The position numbers and the translations under genes were made by a program. From assembly GCA_033851545.1 (NCBI GenBank), contig JAWWOO010000087.1:54924-118923 (forward strand): 64,000 bases of DNA, in the 5' to 3' direction. The notes beneath the pieces are model-generated. The model searched no databases. It saw nothing but the letters and a program-made list of their open reading frames with translations, and was not told the DNA's origin. This DNA is from JAWWOL01 sp033851545 (GTDB lineage Bacteria > Actinomycetota > Actinomycetes > JAWWOL01). Below, piece after piece: positions 33,355 through 43,724 of the stretch (its first letter is position 1; each line of letters starts with the position of its first letter).

Positions 33355-34917
33355 ATGTCGCCTCTCGCACCCGGCCGGCGCAGGACGCTTGTGCTCAACC
33401 TCGCGTTGGCCGCGGTCCTCGCCGTTGCCGTCACGTTCGCGTACACCTCACTCGGCGCGAGCGCGTCCAGCGCAGCCACCCGGGTCCGTACGGGCACGGT
33501 CGCCAAGGGCACGGTCGTCACGACGGTCTCGGCCTCCGGCACGCTCATCTCGCCGAACGACCTGGCCCTGGGCTTCGTGACCAGTGGCACGCTGCGCAAG
33601 CTGGACGTCAAGGTCGGCGACCGCGTGACAGTCGGCCAGACGCTCGCCCAGGTCGACGACACCTCGGCCAAGGAGTCCGTGGCGAGCGCCACGAGCAGCC
33701 TGGCCGCGGCGGTGGCCAGCCGGACCGAGCTGTTGCAGGGCCAGACCGCCGCCGAGAAGACGGCGGCGGCGATCCAGCTGCAGCAGGGTGCCGCGCAGAT
33801 CACCAGCGCGCAGACCAACGTCACGACGACCCAGCAGAACAACGCGGCCGACGCCACCGACCAGGCGGCAGCGGTGACCAAGGCTCAGGCGGCGGTGACC
33901 ACGGCCAAGGCGGCGCTCGCCGCAGCCACTGGCGACAAGGTCGCCGCCGCCACCTCGTCGCTGTCCCAGGCATCGGCGGCCCTGACCACCGCCCAGCAGC
34001 AGCAGGCTTCGACCAAGCTGAAGGACGAGCAGTCCCTCGTCCAGGCGCAGGAGCAGGTGACGTCCGCGCAGCTCGCCTACCAAGGCACCGTCGCGCAGCA
34101 GGCGGTCAGCAGCTCGCCGCCGACGGCAACCCAGCTGACCGACGCGAACAACGCGGTCAGCGCCGCCAAGATCCAGCTTGCTTCGGCGCAGCGGACCCTC
34201 GAGGGCACCACGTTGAAGGCTGCGGCGAGCGGGACCGTCCTGTCGATCAGCACCCCCGTAGGCGGCACGGTTTCCAGCAGCTCCACCTCCACCGCGACCG
34301 GCGCGGGTACGGCGGTCCCGTCAGCCGGCGTCGCCGGTCACACGGCCACCGTCAGCAGCGGTGACACCGGCTTCCTCGTTCTCACCGGCGTCACCGGGTT
34401 CCAGGTCTCGGCCAGCTTCACCGAGTCCGACGTGGCGCAGCTCAAGGTCGGTCAGGGTGCAGCCGTCACCCTCAACGCCCTGCCCGGCGCCCCGGTCGGC
34501 GCGAGCATCGCCTCGATCTCCTCCACCGGCACGACGACGAGCGGCGTGGTCTCCTACACCGTCTACCTCGACCTCAAAGGCCAGCCGAAAGGCTTGAAGG
34601 TGGGGCAGTCCGGCACGGTGACCGTCATCACCAAAGAGGCCGACGGAGTGCTCAACGTGCCCTCCGCAGCCGTCACCACGCTCGGCGGGGTCTCGACGGT
34701 GACGGTGATGAAGGGCAACACCAAGGTCAAGACGACCGTCACCATCGGCATCAAGGGTGACACCGCGACGGTCATCGCCTCCGGACTGACCGCCGGGGAG
34801 ACCATCGCCCTCTCCAGCGGTACGGCGACCACGGGCACTGCCGGCACCACCGGCACTTTGACCGGCGGCACCGGCGGGGGTGGCGGCGGGTTCGGTGGGG
34901 GCCCGCCCGGCGGGTGA
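33355..34917 (+). CDS. HlyD/MacA-type periplasmic adaptor protein (efflux adaptor) without adjacent pump
   Basis: A 520-residue membrane-fusion-type protein. One N-terminal anchor (about 10-32) is followed by a barrel-sandwich hybrid half (GTVAKGTVVTTVSASGTLISPNDLALGFVTSGTLRKLDVKVGDRVTVGQTLAQVDD). A long Ala/Gln-rich coiled-coil hairpin spans about 105-270, and the second lipoyl half and beta-barrel cover about 270-470 (GTTLKAAASGTVLSISTPVGG). A Gly/Thr-rich tail ends the protein. Such adaptors normally couple an ABC (MacB-like) exporter, but neither ATPase nor permease follows. The next genes are a DUF5666-like protein and an HtrA protease. Confidence 0.88.
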   Translation: MSPLAPGRRRTLVLNLALAAVLAVAVTFAYTSLGASASSAATRVRTGTVAKGTVVTTVSASGTLISPNDLALGFVTSGTLRKLDVKVGDRVTVGQTLAQVDDTSAKESVASATSSLAAAVASRTELLQGQTAAEKTAAAIQLQQGAAQITSAQTNVTTTQQNNAADATDQAAAVTKAQAAVTTAKAALAAATGDKVAAATSSLSQASAALTTAQQQQASTKLKDEQSLVQAQEQVTSAQLAYQGTVAQQAVSSSPPTATQLTDANNAVSAAKIQLASAQRTLEGTTLKAAASGTVLSISTPVGGTVSSSSTSTATGAGTAVPSAGVAGHTATVSSGDTGFLVLTGVTGFQVSASFTESDVAQLKVGQGAAVTLNALPGAPVGASIASISSTGTTTSGVVSYTVYLDLKGQPKGLKVGQSGTVTVITKEADGVLNVPSAAVTTLGGVSTVTVMKGNTKVKTTVTIGIKGDTATVIASGLTAGETIALSSGTATTGTAGTTGTLTGGTGGGGGGFGGGPPGG

Positions 34918-34948
34918 CCATTCCTGAAAACAATCTGAAGGAATTGAC

Positions 34949-35530
34949 ATGAGCGTTGACAACGAGACCCGCGACACAATTCTGGCGGAATCCGGTGAGC
35001 AGACCCCTGCCACTGCGAAAACATCGCCGTTGTGGCGACGCAGGCCGAGCAGCCGACTGGTCCTCACCTGCCTGATCCTGGTGGCCGTGGGCTACCTGGG
35101 CGGCATCCTCGAGGCCAAGCACACCGGCACCACCTCGGCCTCCGCCGGCGGTGGCGCGGCCCTCGGAGCCCGTACGGGCGCGGCTCCGACCGCCGCCGGC
35201 GCGGCCCCGACCACAGCCACTCAGTCCAGCATCGTGGGTACGGTCAAGCTCGTGGACGGCTCCACCATCTACCTGACGGAGTCAGATGGCAGTGTGGTCA
35301 AGGTAACCACGAGCGGAGCAACCAAGCTCAGCGTCAGCGCGACCGGCAGTGCCAAGGACCTCAAGACCGGCTCGACCATCGTCGTGACCGGCCCCACCGA
35401 TGCCAGTGGCGGCATCAACGCGACCGCCGTGACACAGAGCCAGAGCCGTCCCGCCGCTCCAGGGGCAGCGACCGGCCAGGGGGCGGCAGGCGCACGACCC
35501 ACGACCTCGGCGAGCCCTCCGACCGGCTGA
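34949..35530 (+). CDS. Membrane-anchored DUF5666-like protein
   Basis: A 193-residue protein: a polar N-terminal region (1-30), one transmembrane helix at about 34-54 (LVLTCLILVAVGYLGGIL), and an Ala/Gly/Thr-rich linker. An extracytoplasmic OB-like beta segment covers about 88-152 (SSIVGTVKLVDGSTIYLTE...LKTGSTIVVTG), matching the repeat seen in DUF5666 proteins. A disordered Pro/Ala tail ends it. Such proteins commonly accompany HlyD-type adaptors in actinobacteria. AAGGA sits six bases before the ATG, and the gene lies 31 bases after the adaptor, so the two are likely cotranscribed. Confidence 0.75.
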   Translation: MSVDNETRDTILAESGEQTPATAKTSPLWRRRPSSRLVLTCLILVAVGYLGGILEAKHTGTTSASAGGGAALGARTGAAPTAAGAAPTTATQSSIVGTVKLVDGSTIYLTESDGSVVKVTTSGATKLSVSATGSAKDLKTGSTIVVTGPTDASGGINATAVTQSQSRPAAPGAATGQGAAGARPTTSASPPTG

Positions 35531-35581
35531 GCTGGCCCACAGCAAACTCCCAGCCGGCAGATAGCAAGCCGCTCAATTCAA

Positions 35582-35597
35582 TTCAGGTTTTCTTCAG
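35582..35597 (+). promoter_or_regulatory. TTCAG-N6-TTCAG direct repeat upstream of htrA
   Basis: Two TTCAG elements at 35582-35586 and 35593-35597, exactly 11 bases apart (one helical turn), lie about 45-60 bases upstream of the HtrA ATG in an AT-rich pocket, with a further imperfect TTCAA just upstream. Tandem repeats with this spacing are typical sites for OmpR-family response regulators. A CTGAA-N6-CTGAA repeat of the same spacing on the opposite strand occurs at 34924-34939, though the second half there overlaps a ribosome site. Confidence 0.5.
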
Positions 35598-35641
35598 AAC
35601 GTCGGGCAAAAGTGAAGTCATCGAGCCCAGAGGAGAAACCG

Positions 35642-37018
35642 ATGACCGACAATCGCGAGGACCTGAACCCCGCTTCCGATGACCTTCCCGAGACGCCGAT
35701 GTCCGAGGACAGTGCGACGTACGAGGGTCCCGCGACGTACGAGCAGACCGTCGCCGCTGGGGCCGCCGAATCCGGGACCTTCCCGACCACCCCGCCGCCG
35801 GCACCGCCGAGCTGGCTTCCCGAGCAGCCGGCCGTCCCTGCCCAGCGCACCCGAGGCCGGATGAGGCTGACGGCCGGCCTGACCGCCCTGGTGCTGGTCT
35901 CCGGCGGCGCCGGTGGCCTGGTCGCTGCCGGACTCGGCTCGAACGGAGTTGCCGCCACCCCGGCAGCCGCCGCGACCCTCGGCGCCTCGGCGCAGACCGT
36001 CTCCGCGGGCTCGAGCACCCCGCTCTCGTACGCGGCCATCGCGGCCAAGGTGCTCCCGGTCGTCGTCTCGATCGACGTGGTGTCCGGGAACAGCGGCGAC
36101 ACCGGGTCGGGCATCATCCTCACCTCTGACGGCTACATCCTCACCAACAACCACGTGGTGACCGCGGCCAGCAGCGGTGGCACGATCACCGTCCACTTCA
36201 ACGACGGCAGCACCGCGACGGCCAAGATCGTCGGCACCGACCTGGCCTCCGACCTCGCGGTCATCAAGGTGGCCAAGACCGGCCTCACGCCAGCCACCCT
36301 CGGCAACTCGTCCTCGGTCAAGGTCGGTGACGCTGTCCTCGCGGTCGGCTCGCCGCTGGGGCTGACCGGTACGGTGACCTCCGGCATCGTCTCCGCCCTC
36401 AACCGGCCGGTCGACACCACGGCCCAGGCTCAGCAGCCGACCAACCCGTTCGGGATGCCCGGTGGTCAGGGCGGCGGCAGCTCCGGTGACACCTCCACGA
36501 CGTCTTCCGTCGCCACCGTCTTCGGTGCCATCCAGACCGACGCCGCGATCAACCCGGGCAACTCCGGCGGCGCGCTGGTCGACGCCTCGGGCGCCGTGAT
36601 CGGCATCAACAGCGCGATCGCCTCGCTCGGCTCCAGCAACAGCTCGAGCCAGTCCGGCAACATCGGCGTCGGCTTCGCGATCCCGATCAACCTGGCCAAG
36701 ACGATCGCCCAGGAGCTGATCAGCACCGGCAAGGCCACCCACGCGCAGATCGGCGTCTCGGTGGAGACCAAGACCGACAGCACGACCGGTGACACCAGCG
36801 TGGTGGTCGGGTCGGTCACCGCCAACGGGCCGGGTGCCAACGCGGGGCTGCAGGCCGGCGACGTCATCACCAAGATCGACAGCACCGTGGTGACCGACGC
36901 TGACACCCTGATCGCGACCGTGCGCTCGCACACCGCCGGCGACAAGGTGACCCTGACGTTCACCCGCGGCGGCGTCACCAAGACGGCGACCGTGACGATC
37001 GGGTCGTCCAGCAGCTGA
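35642..37018 (+). CDS. HtrA/DegP-type trypsin-like serine protease with PDZ domain, membrane anchored
   Basis: A 458-residue envelope protease. A cytoplasmic acidic/Pro-rich N terminus (1-70) precedes one membrane helix (about 76-98). The protease domain (about 125-340) has a complete catalytic triad: His171 (TNNHVVT), Asp204 (ASDLAVIKV) and Ser308 (NPGNSGGAL). A C-terminal PDZ domain (about 355-450, GPGANAGLQAGDVITKID) follows. Members degrade or refold misfolded extracytoplasmic proteins under stress. The start at ATG 35642 is set by AGAGGAGAAACC. It is preceded by a TTCAG direct repeat and followed by a strong hairpin. Confidence 0.95.
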   Translation: MTDNREDLNPASDDLPETPMSEDSATYEGPATYEQTVAAGAAESGTFPTTPPPAPPSWLPEQPAVPAQRTRGRMRLTAGLTALVLVSGGAGGLVAAGLGSNGVAATPAAAATLGASAQTVSAGSSTPLSYAAIAAKVLPVVVSIDVVSGNSGDTGSGIILTSDGYILTNNHVVTAASSGGTITVHFNDGSTATAKIVGTDLASDLAVIKVAKTGLTPATLGNSSSVKVGDAVLAVGSPLGLTGTVTSGIVSALNRPVDTTAQAQQPTNPFGMPGGQGGGSSGDTSTTSSVATVFGAIQTDAAINPGNSGGALVDASGAVIGINSAIASLGSSNSSSQSGNIGVGFAIPINLAKTIAQELISTGKATHAQIGVSVETKTDSTTGDTSVVVGSVTANGPGANAGLQAGDVITKIDSTVVTDADTLIATVRSHTAGDKVTLTFTRGGVTKTATVTIGSSSS

Positions 37019-37054
37019 CAGACCGCCGGCGGCTCCCCCGACTGCCGGTGTACC

Positions 37055-37091
37055 GCGGCTCGTCTCCCGCTCACCCCGGGAGGCGAGCCGC
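37055..37091 (+). terminator. Rho-independent-like hairpin after htrA
   Basis: GCGGCTCG (37055-37062) pairs with CGAGCCGC (37084-37091), and inside it CTCCCG pairs with CGGGAG. A T-rich TTCGTTT run follows. It starts 37 bases after the HtrA stop. Confidence 0.75.
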
Positions 37092-37113
37092 TTCGTTTCG
37101 CCGGCCCGTCCGC

Positions 37114-37235
37114 GCCGACAGCGGCGCTATCGGCGCCGCGGAGGCCCAGGACCGCCGACAGCGGCGCTATCGGCGCCGCGGAGGCCCAGGACCGCGCGGA
37201 GGCCCAGGACCGCCGGCAGCGGCGCTATCGGCGCC
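37114..37235. repeat. Array of three GCCGACAGC...GCTATCGGC palindromes
   Basis: Copies begin at 37114, 37154 and 37212. The first two are in perfect 40-bp units that include a GCGGAGGCCCAGGACC flank; between copies two and three that flank is duplicated (18 extra bases). Each core is an imperfect 21-base palindrome: GCCGA/TCGGC outer arms, AGC/GCT inner arms, one mismatch. It is related to the dyads at 11540-11690 and sits between the htrA terminator and the end of glgP. Confidence 0.85.
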
Positions 37236-37289
37236 TAGGCAAGGGTCCGGTCGCGGGCCAACGCAACCGCTTCGGTCGCACGAGCAGCC

Positions 37290-39854
37290 TCAGGCGTTGA
37301 CGACCAGGCCCAGCTCGGCCGGATTGACCAAGGACGGGTGCGAGGGGAGCACCCGTACGGTGTAGCCGAACGAGCCGGTCCGGCCGAGCGGGACGGTGCC
37401 CTCGAACCGGTGCTGTCCGTCCTCGCCGACCCCCACCGGGCTGAGCACGCCGGTCGCGATGTCGTGCAGCAGGTCATAGTCGTCGGCCCGGCCGAAGACC
37501 ACCTGGACGGTGACGTCGCCGACCTCGAGCCCGCCGAGGTCGACCGAGGCGCGGACGCCGAGCACGTTGCCGACCTCGGGGTTGTCGCTCTCGCCGATGG
37601 TCTCGACGTGCCCGACCCGGACCGAGGACCACTTGGTCCCGAGCCCGGCCCGCCAGGCAGCGAGATCCTTGGCAGAGGCGTAGCTGTCCGCCAGCATCGC
37701 CCGCGACGAGACCGCCGCCGGCGTGTAGAGCTGGTTGACGTAGTCGCGCACCATCCGCGATGCCAGCACCCGGGGGCCGAGGCTCGTGAGGTCGTGACGG
37801 ACCATCTCGAGCCAGCGTGGCGGCAGCCCGTCCGGACCACGCTCGTAGAACCGGGCCCGGACGTTGTTCTCGATCAGGTCGTAGAGCGCGTTGGCCTCGA
37901 GCTCGTCCCGCCGGTCCTGGTCGACCACGCCGTCGGCGGACGGAATCGCCCAGCCGTTGGCGCCGTCGAACATCTCGTCCCACCAGCCGTCGAGAATCGA
38001 CAGGTTGAGGCCGCCGTTGAGGGCGACCTTCATGCCCGAGGTGCCACAGGCCTCGAGCGGGCGCAGCGGGTTGTTCAGCCACACGTCGACGCCGGGCATC
38101 ATGTCGCGTGCCATGCCGATGTCGTAGTCGGGCAGGAAGGCGATCCGGTGCCGGACCTTGGCGTCGTCGGCGAACTTCACGATCTGCTGGACCAGCGCCT
38201 TGCCGCCGTCGTCGGCAGGGTGAGCCTTGCCGGCGATGACGATCTGGATCGGCCGGTCGGGGTCGAGCAGCATCGCCGTGAGCCGCTCGCGGTCGCGCAG
38301 CATCAGGGTGAGCCGCTTGTACGAGGGCACCCGGCGGGCGAAGCCGATCGTCAGCACCTCGGGGTCGAACGCCGTCTGGATCCAGCCGAGCTCGGCTTCG
38401 GTCGCGCCCCGCTGGACCCACGACTGCCGCAGCCGGCTGCGAATCTGGGTGACCAGCCTGGTCCGGAGGTCGGCGCGGGTCGACCAGATCTGACCCTCGT
38501 CGATCTGGTCGATCCGGGTCCAGCCCTGCTCGTCGTCGGCCATGTCGAGGGAGATCTCGCGACTGAGCAGCTCTTGCATCTCGCGGGAGACCCAGGTCGG
38601 CGCGTGCACGCCGTTGGTGACCGAGGCGATCGGCACCTCGGACTCCTCGAAGCCGGGCCACAGCCCGGCGAACATCCCCCGGCTGACCTCGCCGTGCAGG
38701 ATCGAGACGCCGTTGGCGCGTTGCCCGAGCCGCAGGCCCATGTAGGCCATGTTGAACAGCTGCGGGTCGCCACCGTCGGGCTCGGCACCCAGCGCGAGGA
38801 TCCGCTCGACCGGCAGCGACGACCACTCGGTGCCGGGCCCGAAGTAGGAGGCAATCAGCTCGCGCGGGAACCGGTCGATGCCGGCCGGGACCGGCGTGTG
38901 CGTGGTGAACACGGTGCCGGCCCGGACTGCCGCCAGCGACTCGTCGAAGGACATCTTCTCCTCGACGGCGAGCTCACGGATGCGCTCGACGCCGAGGAAG
39001 CCGGCGTGGCCCTCGTTGGTGTGGAAGACCTCGGGGGCCGGGGCGCCGGTCAGCTCGCAGTAGGCCCGGATCGCGCGCACGCCACCGATGCCGAGCAGCA
39101 TCTCCTGCTGCAGCCGGTGCTCGGTGCTGCCGCCGTAGAGCCGGTCGGTCACCTCGCGCTCGGCAGCGGCGTTGTCCTCGACGTCGGAGTCGAGCAGGAG
39201 CAACGGCACCCGGCCGACCTGCGCCTTCCAGACCTGGGCGCGCAGGGTGCGGTCGCCGGGGAAGCCGACCTCGACCCGCAGCGGTGAGCCGTCTGCCGAA
39301 CGCAGCAGCTCGAGCGGGAGCCCGTACGGGTCGATCGGTGGGTAGCGCTCGAGCTGCCAGCCGTCGGCGGACAGCGACTGGGAGAAGTAACCGTGCTGGT
39401 AGAGCAGTCCGACGCCGATGATCGGGACCCCGATGTCGCTGGCCGCCTTGAGGTGGTCACCGGCGAGGATGCCGAGGCCGCCGGAGTACTGCGGCAGGAC
39501 CTCGGTGATGCCGAACTCCGGCGAGAAGTAGGCGATGGTGGCCGGCGCCTCTGGGCCGAGCGACTGGTACCAGCGGTCCTCGGTGAGGTAGCGCTCGAGG
39601 TCGGCGTGCGCCTCGCCGAGGCGCGCGAGGAATCCCTCGTCTGCCGCGAGCTCGGCCAGCCGGGACGGGCTGACGGCGCCGAGCAGCTTGACCGGGTCGC
39701 CGTTCACCGCCGCCCAGGCTTTCGGGTCTATCGACTCGAACAGGTCGCGTGAGGCGACGTGCCAGGACCAGCGCAGGTTCATGACCAGCGTGGACAGCGG
39801 CTGAAGCGGCTCGGGTAGGGCCACACGGACGGTGAATCGGCGAAGGGCTCTCAC
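37290..39854 (-). CDS. glgP: Alpha-glucan (glycogen/maltodextrin) phosphorylase
   Basis: GlgP of the long actinobacterial type, about 854 residues, releasing glucose-1-phosphate from alpha-1,4-glucan ends. The start chosen is the GTG that yields VRALRRFTVRVALPEPL, the usual N terminus of these proteins; another GTG six codons upstream (39872) is possible. Family motifs include EFGITEVLPQYSGGLGILAGDHLKAASD, NEGHAGFLGVERI, TTHTPVPAGIDRFP and the PLP site in CGTSGMKVALNGGLNLSILDGWWDEM. It is divergent from the glgE operon across a 187-base spacer, as is known for streptomycete GlgE loci. Confidence 0.96.
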   Translation of the reverse strand: MRALRRFTVRVALPEPLQPLSTLVMNLRWSWHVASRDLFESIDPKAWAAVNGDPVKLLGAVSPSRLAELAADEGFLARLGEAHADLERYLTEDRWYQSLGPEAPATIAYFSPEFGITEVLPQYSGGLGILAGDHLKAASDIGVPIIGVGLLYQHGYFSQSLSADGWQLERYPPIDPYGLPLELLRSADGSPLRVEVGFPGDRTLRAQVWKAQVGRVPLLLLDSDVEDNAAAEREVTDRLYGGSTEHRLQQEMLLGIGGVRAIRAYCELTGAPAPEVFHTNEGHAGFLGVERIRELAVEEKMSFDESLAAVRAGTVFTTHTPVPAGIDRFPRELIASYFGPGTEWSSLPVERILALGAEPDGGDPQLFNMAYMGLRLGQRANGVSILHGEVSRGMFAGLWPGFEESEVPIASVTNGVHAPTWVSREMQELLSREISLDMADDEQGWTRIDQIDEGQIWSTRADLRTRLVTQIRSRLRQSWVQRGATEAELGWIQTAFDPEVLTIGFARRVPSYKRLTLMLRDRERLTAMLLDPDRPIQIVIAGKAHPADDGGKALVQQIVKFADDAKVRHRIAFLPDYDIGMARDMMPGVDVWLNNPLRPLEACGTSGMKVALNGGLNLSILDGWWDEMFDGANGWAIPSADGVVDQDRRDELEANALYDLIENNVRARFYERGPDGLPPRWLEMVRHDLTSLGPRVLASRMVRDYVNQLYTPAAVSSRAMLADSYASAKDLAAWRAGLGTKWSSVRVGHVETIGESDNPEVGNVLGVRASVDLGGLEVGDVTVQVVFGRADDYDLLHDIATGVLSPVGVGEDGQHRFEGTVPLGRTGSFGYTVRVLPSHPSLVNPAELGLVVNA

Positions 39855-39954
39855 TGCACCGACCTTAGTCACCCCGGGTTACGCCCGTCATCGGGTCCTG
39901 TAAACGAGCCCGACATGGCCGCTGCTAGGCGACAAAGTGGACACAGGCCGGTAC

Positions 39955-39999
39955 TCATGATCCATCTCGACCGCGACGCGATCATGAACCTCGATCGAG
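39955..39999. promoter_or_regulatory. Inverted repeats in the glgP/glgE divergent spacer (candidate operator)
   Basis: A perfect 8-bp inverted repeat TCATGATC (39955-39962) / GATCATGA (39980-39987) with a 17-base centre is followed by a 10-base palindrome CTCGATCGAG (39990-39999). They lie about 100 bases from the glgP start and 43 bases before the glgE ATG, placed to influence both directions. No regulator for this site is evident in the window. Confidence 0.45.
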
Positions 40000-40041
40000 A
40001 GCACGTTCCAGCCGCTGGTGAGCCGGGTAGGGTCGCGGTTG

Positions 40042-42038
40042 ATGAAGATCGGACGCATCCCCATCATCGACGTCAGCCCCTCTGTCGCCGGCGGTCGCTG
40101 GCCGGCCCGGGCCGTCGTGGGCGAGACCGTCAGCGTCGCAGCCACCGTCTTTCGAGAGGGGCACGACGCGGTCAACGCCGACATCGCGCTGACCACGCCC
40201 ACGGGCAGGCGGCTGCCGCTCGTCCGGCTGACCGAGATCAACCACGGCCTGGCCCGCTGGCAGGCTCCGGTCACGTTCACCGAGCCGGGGCTGTGGACCT
40301 ACACGATCGAGGCCTGGGGTGACCCGGTCACGACCTGGCGGCACAACGTCGAGATCAAGCTCGCTGCCGACCAGGACATCTCCCTCGAGCTCGAGGAGGG
40401 CGCCCAGCTGCTCGAACGGGCACGCCAGGGCATGCCCGCGCCGGCGGCCAAGCAGCTCGCTGCTGCCGCCCGAGCGCTGCGCTCTCCCGAGGGCACTCTC
40501 GAGGAACGGCTCGAGCTCGCCCTGTCCCCCGCCATCACCCAGCTGCTCGACGCCATGCCCGTACGAGACCTGGTCACCGCGTCCGACGTCTTCGAGGTCT
40601 GGGTCGACCGCGAGGCGGCCCTGTTCTCCAGCTGGTACGAGTTCTTCCCGCGCTCCGAGGGCGCGGTCCAGGACATCACCGGCCAGTGGCGCTCCGGCAC
40701 CTTCGCCACCGCGGCCAGGCGGCTGCCTGCCGTGGCGGCCATGGGCTTCGACGTGCTCTACCTGCCGCCGATCCATCCGATCGGGACGTCCTACCGCAAG
40801 GGCCCCAACAACACGCTGACCCCCTCGCCGGGCGACCCCGGCTCGCCGTGGGCGATCGGCTCGCCCGAGGGCGGCCACGACGCGATCGACCCCTCCCTCG
40901 GCACGTTCGAGGACTTCGACGGGTTCGTCGCCCAGGCTCGCAGCACCGGCCTCGAGGTCGCGCTCGACCTGGCCCTGCAGGCCTCGCCGGACCACCCCTG
41001 GGCTGCCAAGCACCCCGAGTGGTTCACCGTACGGGCTGACGGCACCATCGCCTACGCCGAGAACCCGCCGAAGAAATATCAGGACATCTACCCGCTCAAC
41101 TTCGACAACGACCCCGAAGGCATCTACGCCGAGGTGCTGCGGATCGTCCGGCTCTGGGTCTCACACGGGATCAAGATCTTCCGCGTCGACAACCCGCACA
41201 CCAAGCCGGTGGAGTTCTGGGAATGGCTGATCGCCGAGGTCAGGCGGACCGACCCCGACGTGATCTTCCTGGCCGAGGCGTTCACCCGGCCGCCGATGAT
41301 GCACATGCTCGGCATGGTGGGTTTCACCCAGTCCTACACCTACTTCACCTGGCGCAACGCCAAGTGGGAGCTCGAGGAATATCTCCGCGAGCTCGTCGCC
41401 GCCAACGACTACATGCGGCCCAACTTCTTCGTGAACACCCCGGACATCCTGCCGACGATCCTGCAGTACGGGGGGCCTGCGGCGTTCAGCATCCGGGCCA
41501 CGCTGGCGGCGACGATGTCGCCTGCCTGGGGCGTCTACGCGGGGTACGAGCTGTACGAGAACGAGGCGCTCAGGGCCGGCGGCGAGGAATATCTCAACTC
41601 CGAGAAGTTCCAGCTGCGGCCGCGGGACTGGGCGGCTGCCGAGCGCGAGGGCCGCTCCCTGGCGCCACACCTGACCCGGCTCAACGCGATCCGCAAGGCG
41701 CACCCGGCGCTGCACTACCTGCGCAACCTGGTCTTCCACCACGCCGACTCGGCCGAGATCATCGCCTACAGCAAGAGCATCTCCCGGGACGGCGCCGACG
41801 ACACGGTCATCGTCGTGGTCAACCTCGACCCGCACTCCGTACGCGCCACGACGCTCGCCCTGGACATGCCGGCGCTGGGCCTCGGCTGGGATGACACCTT
41901 TTCCGTACGCGACGAGCTCACCGGCGCCGTCTACGAATGGGGCCAGCGCCCCTATGTCCAGCTCGATCCGTTCACCCAGCCGGCGCACATCCTCTCCATC
42001 ACCCGCAGGCCCGCGACCGCGCCGACCGAGGACGTGCT

Positions 42039-42042
<4 letters not shown>
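40042..42042 (+). CDS. glgE: Alpha-1,4-glucan:maltose-1-phosphate maltosyltransferase
   Basis: GlgE, about 666 residues from ATG 40042 (MKIGRIPIIDVSP, the usual family N terminus; GTG 40018 is an in-frame alternative). It extends alpha-1,4-glucan by two glucose units from maltose-1-phosphate. The N-terminal beta domain (about 1-120) and helical insert are followed by the GH13_3 barrel. Its motifs are FDVLYLPPIHPIG, the nucleophile Asp in FRVDNPHTKPVEFW (including the GlgE-specific NPHTKP), acid/base Glu in FLAEAFTRP, and TPDILP. The stop overlaps the treS GTG as GTGA. Confidence 0.97.

Positions 42043-43720
<1,678 letters not shown>

Positions 43721-43724
<4 letters not shown>

Noticed and set aside
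34924..34939. CTGAA-N6-CTGAA repeat as a second response-regulator site ahead of the DUF5666-like gene
   Set aside because: The second half overlaps the CTGAAGGA ribosome site and the whole lies in a 31-base gap within a likely operon, so coincidence with the Shine-Dalgarno sequence is the simpler reading. It is mentioned only as support for the htrA site.
37114..37235. Transcription terminator made of the palindrome array
   Set aside because: A better hairpin with a T-rich tail already lies at 37055-37091, directly after htrA. The array copies have a mismatch, lack T-runs and are repeated elsewhere, which fits a dispersed repeat better.
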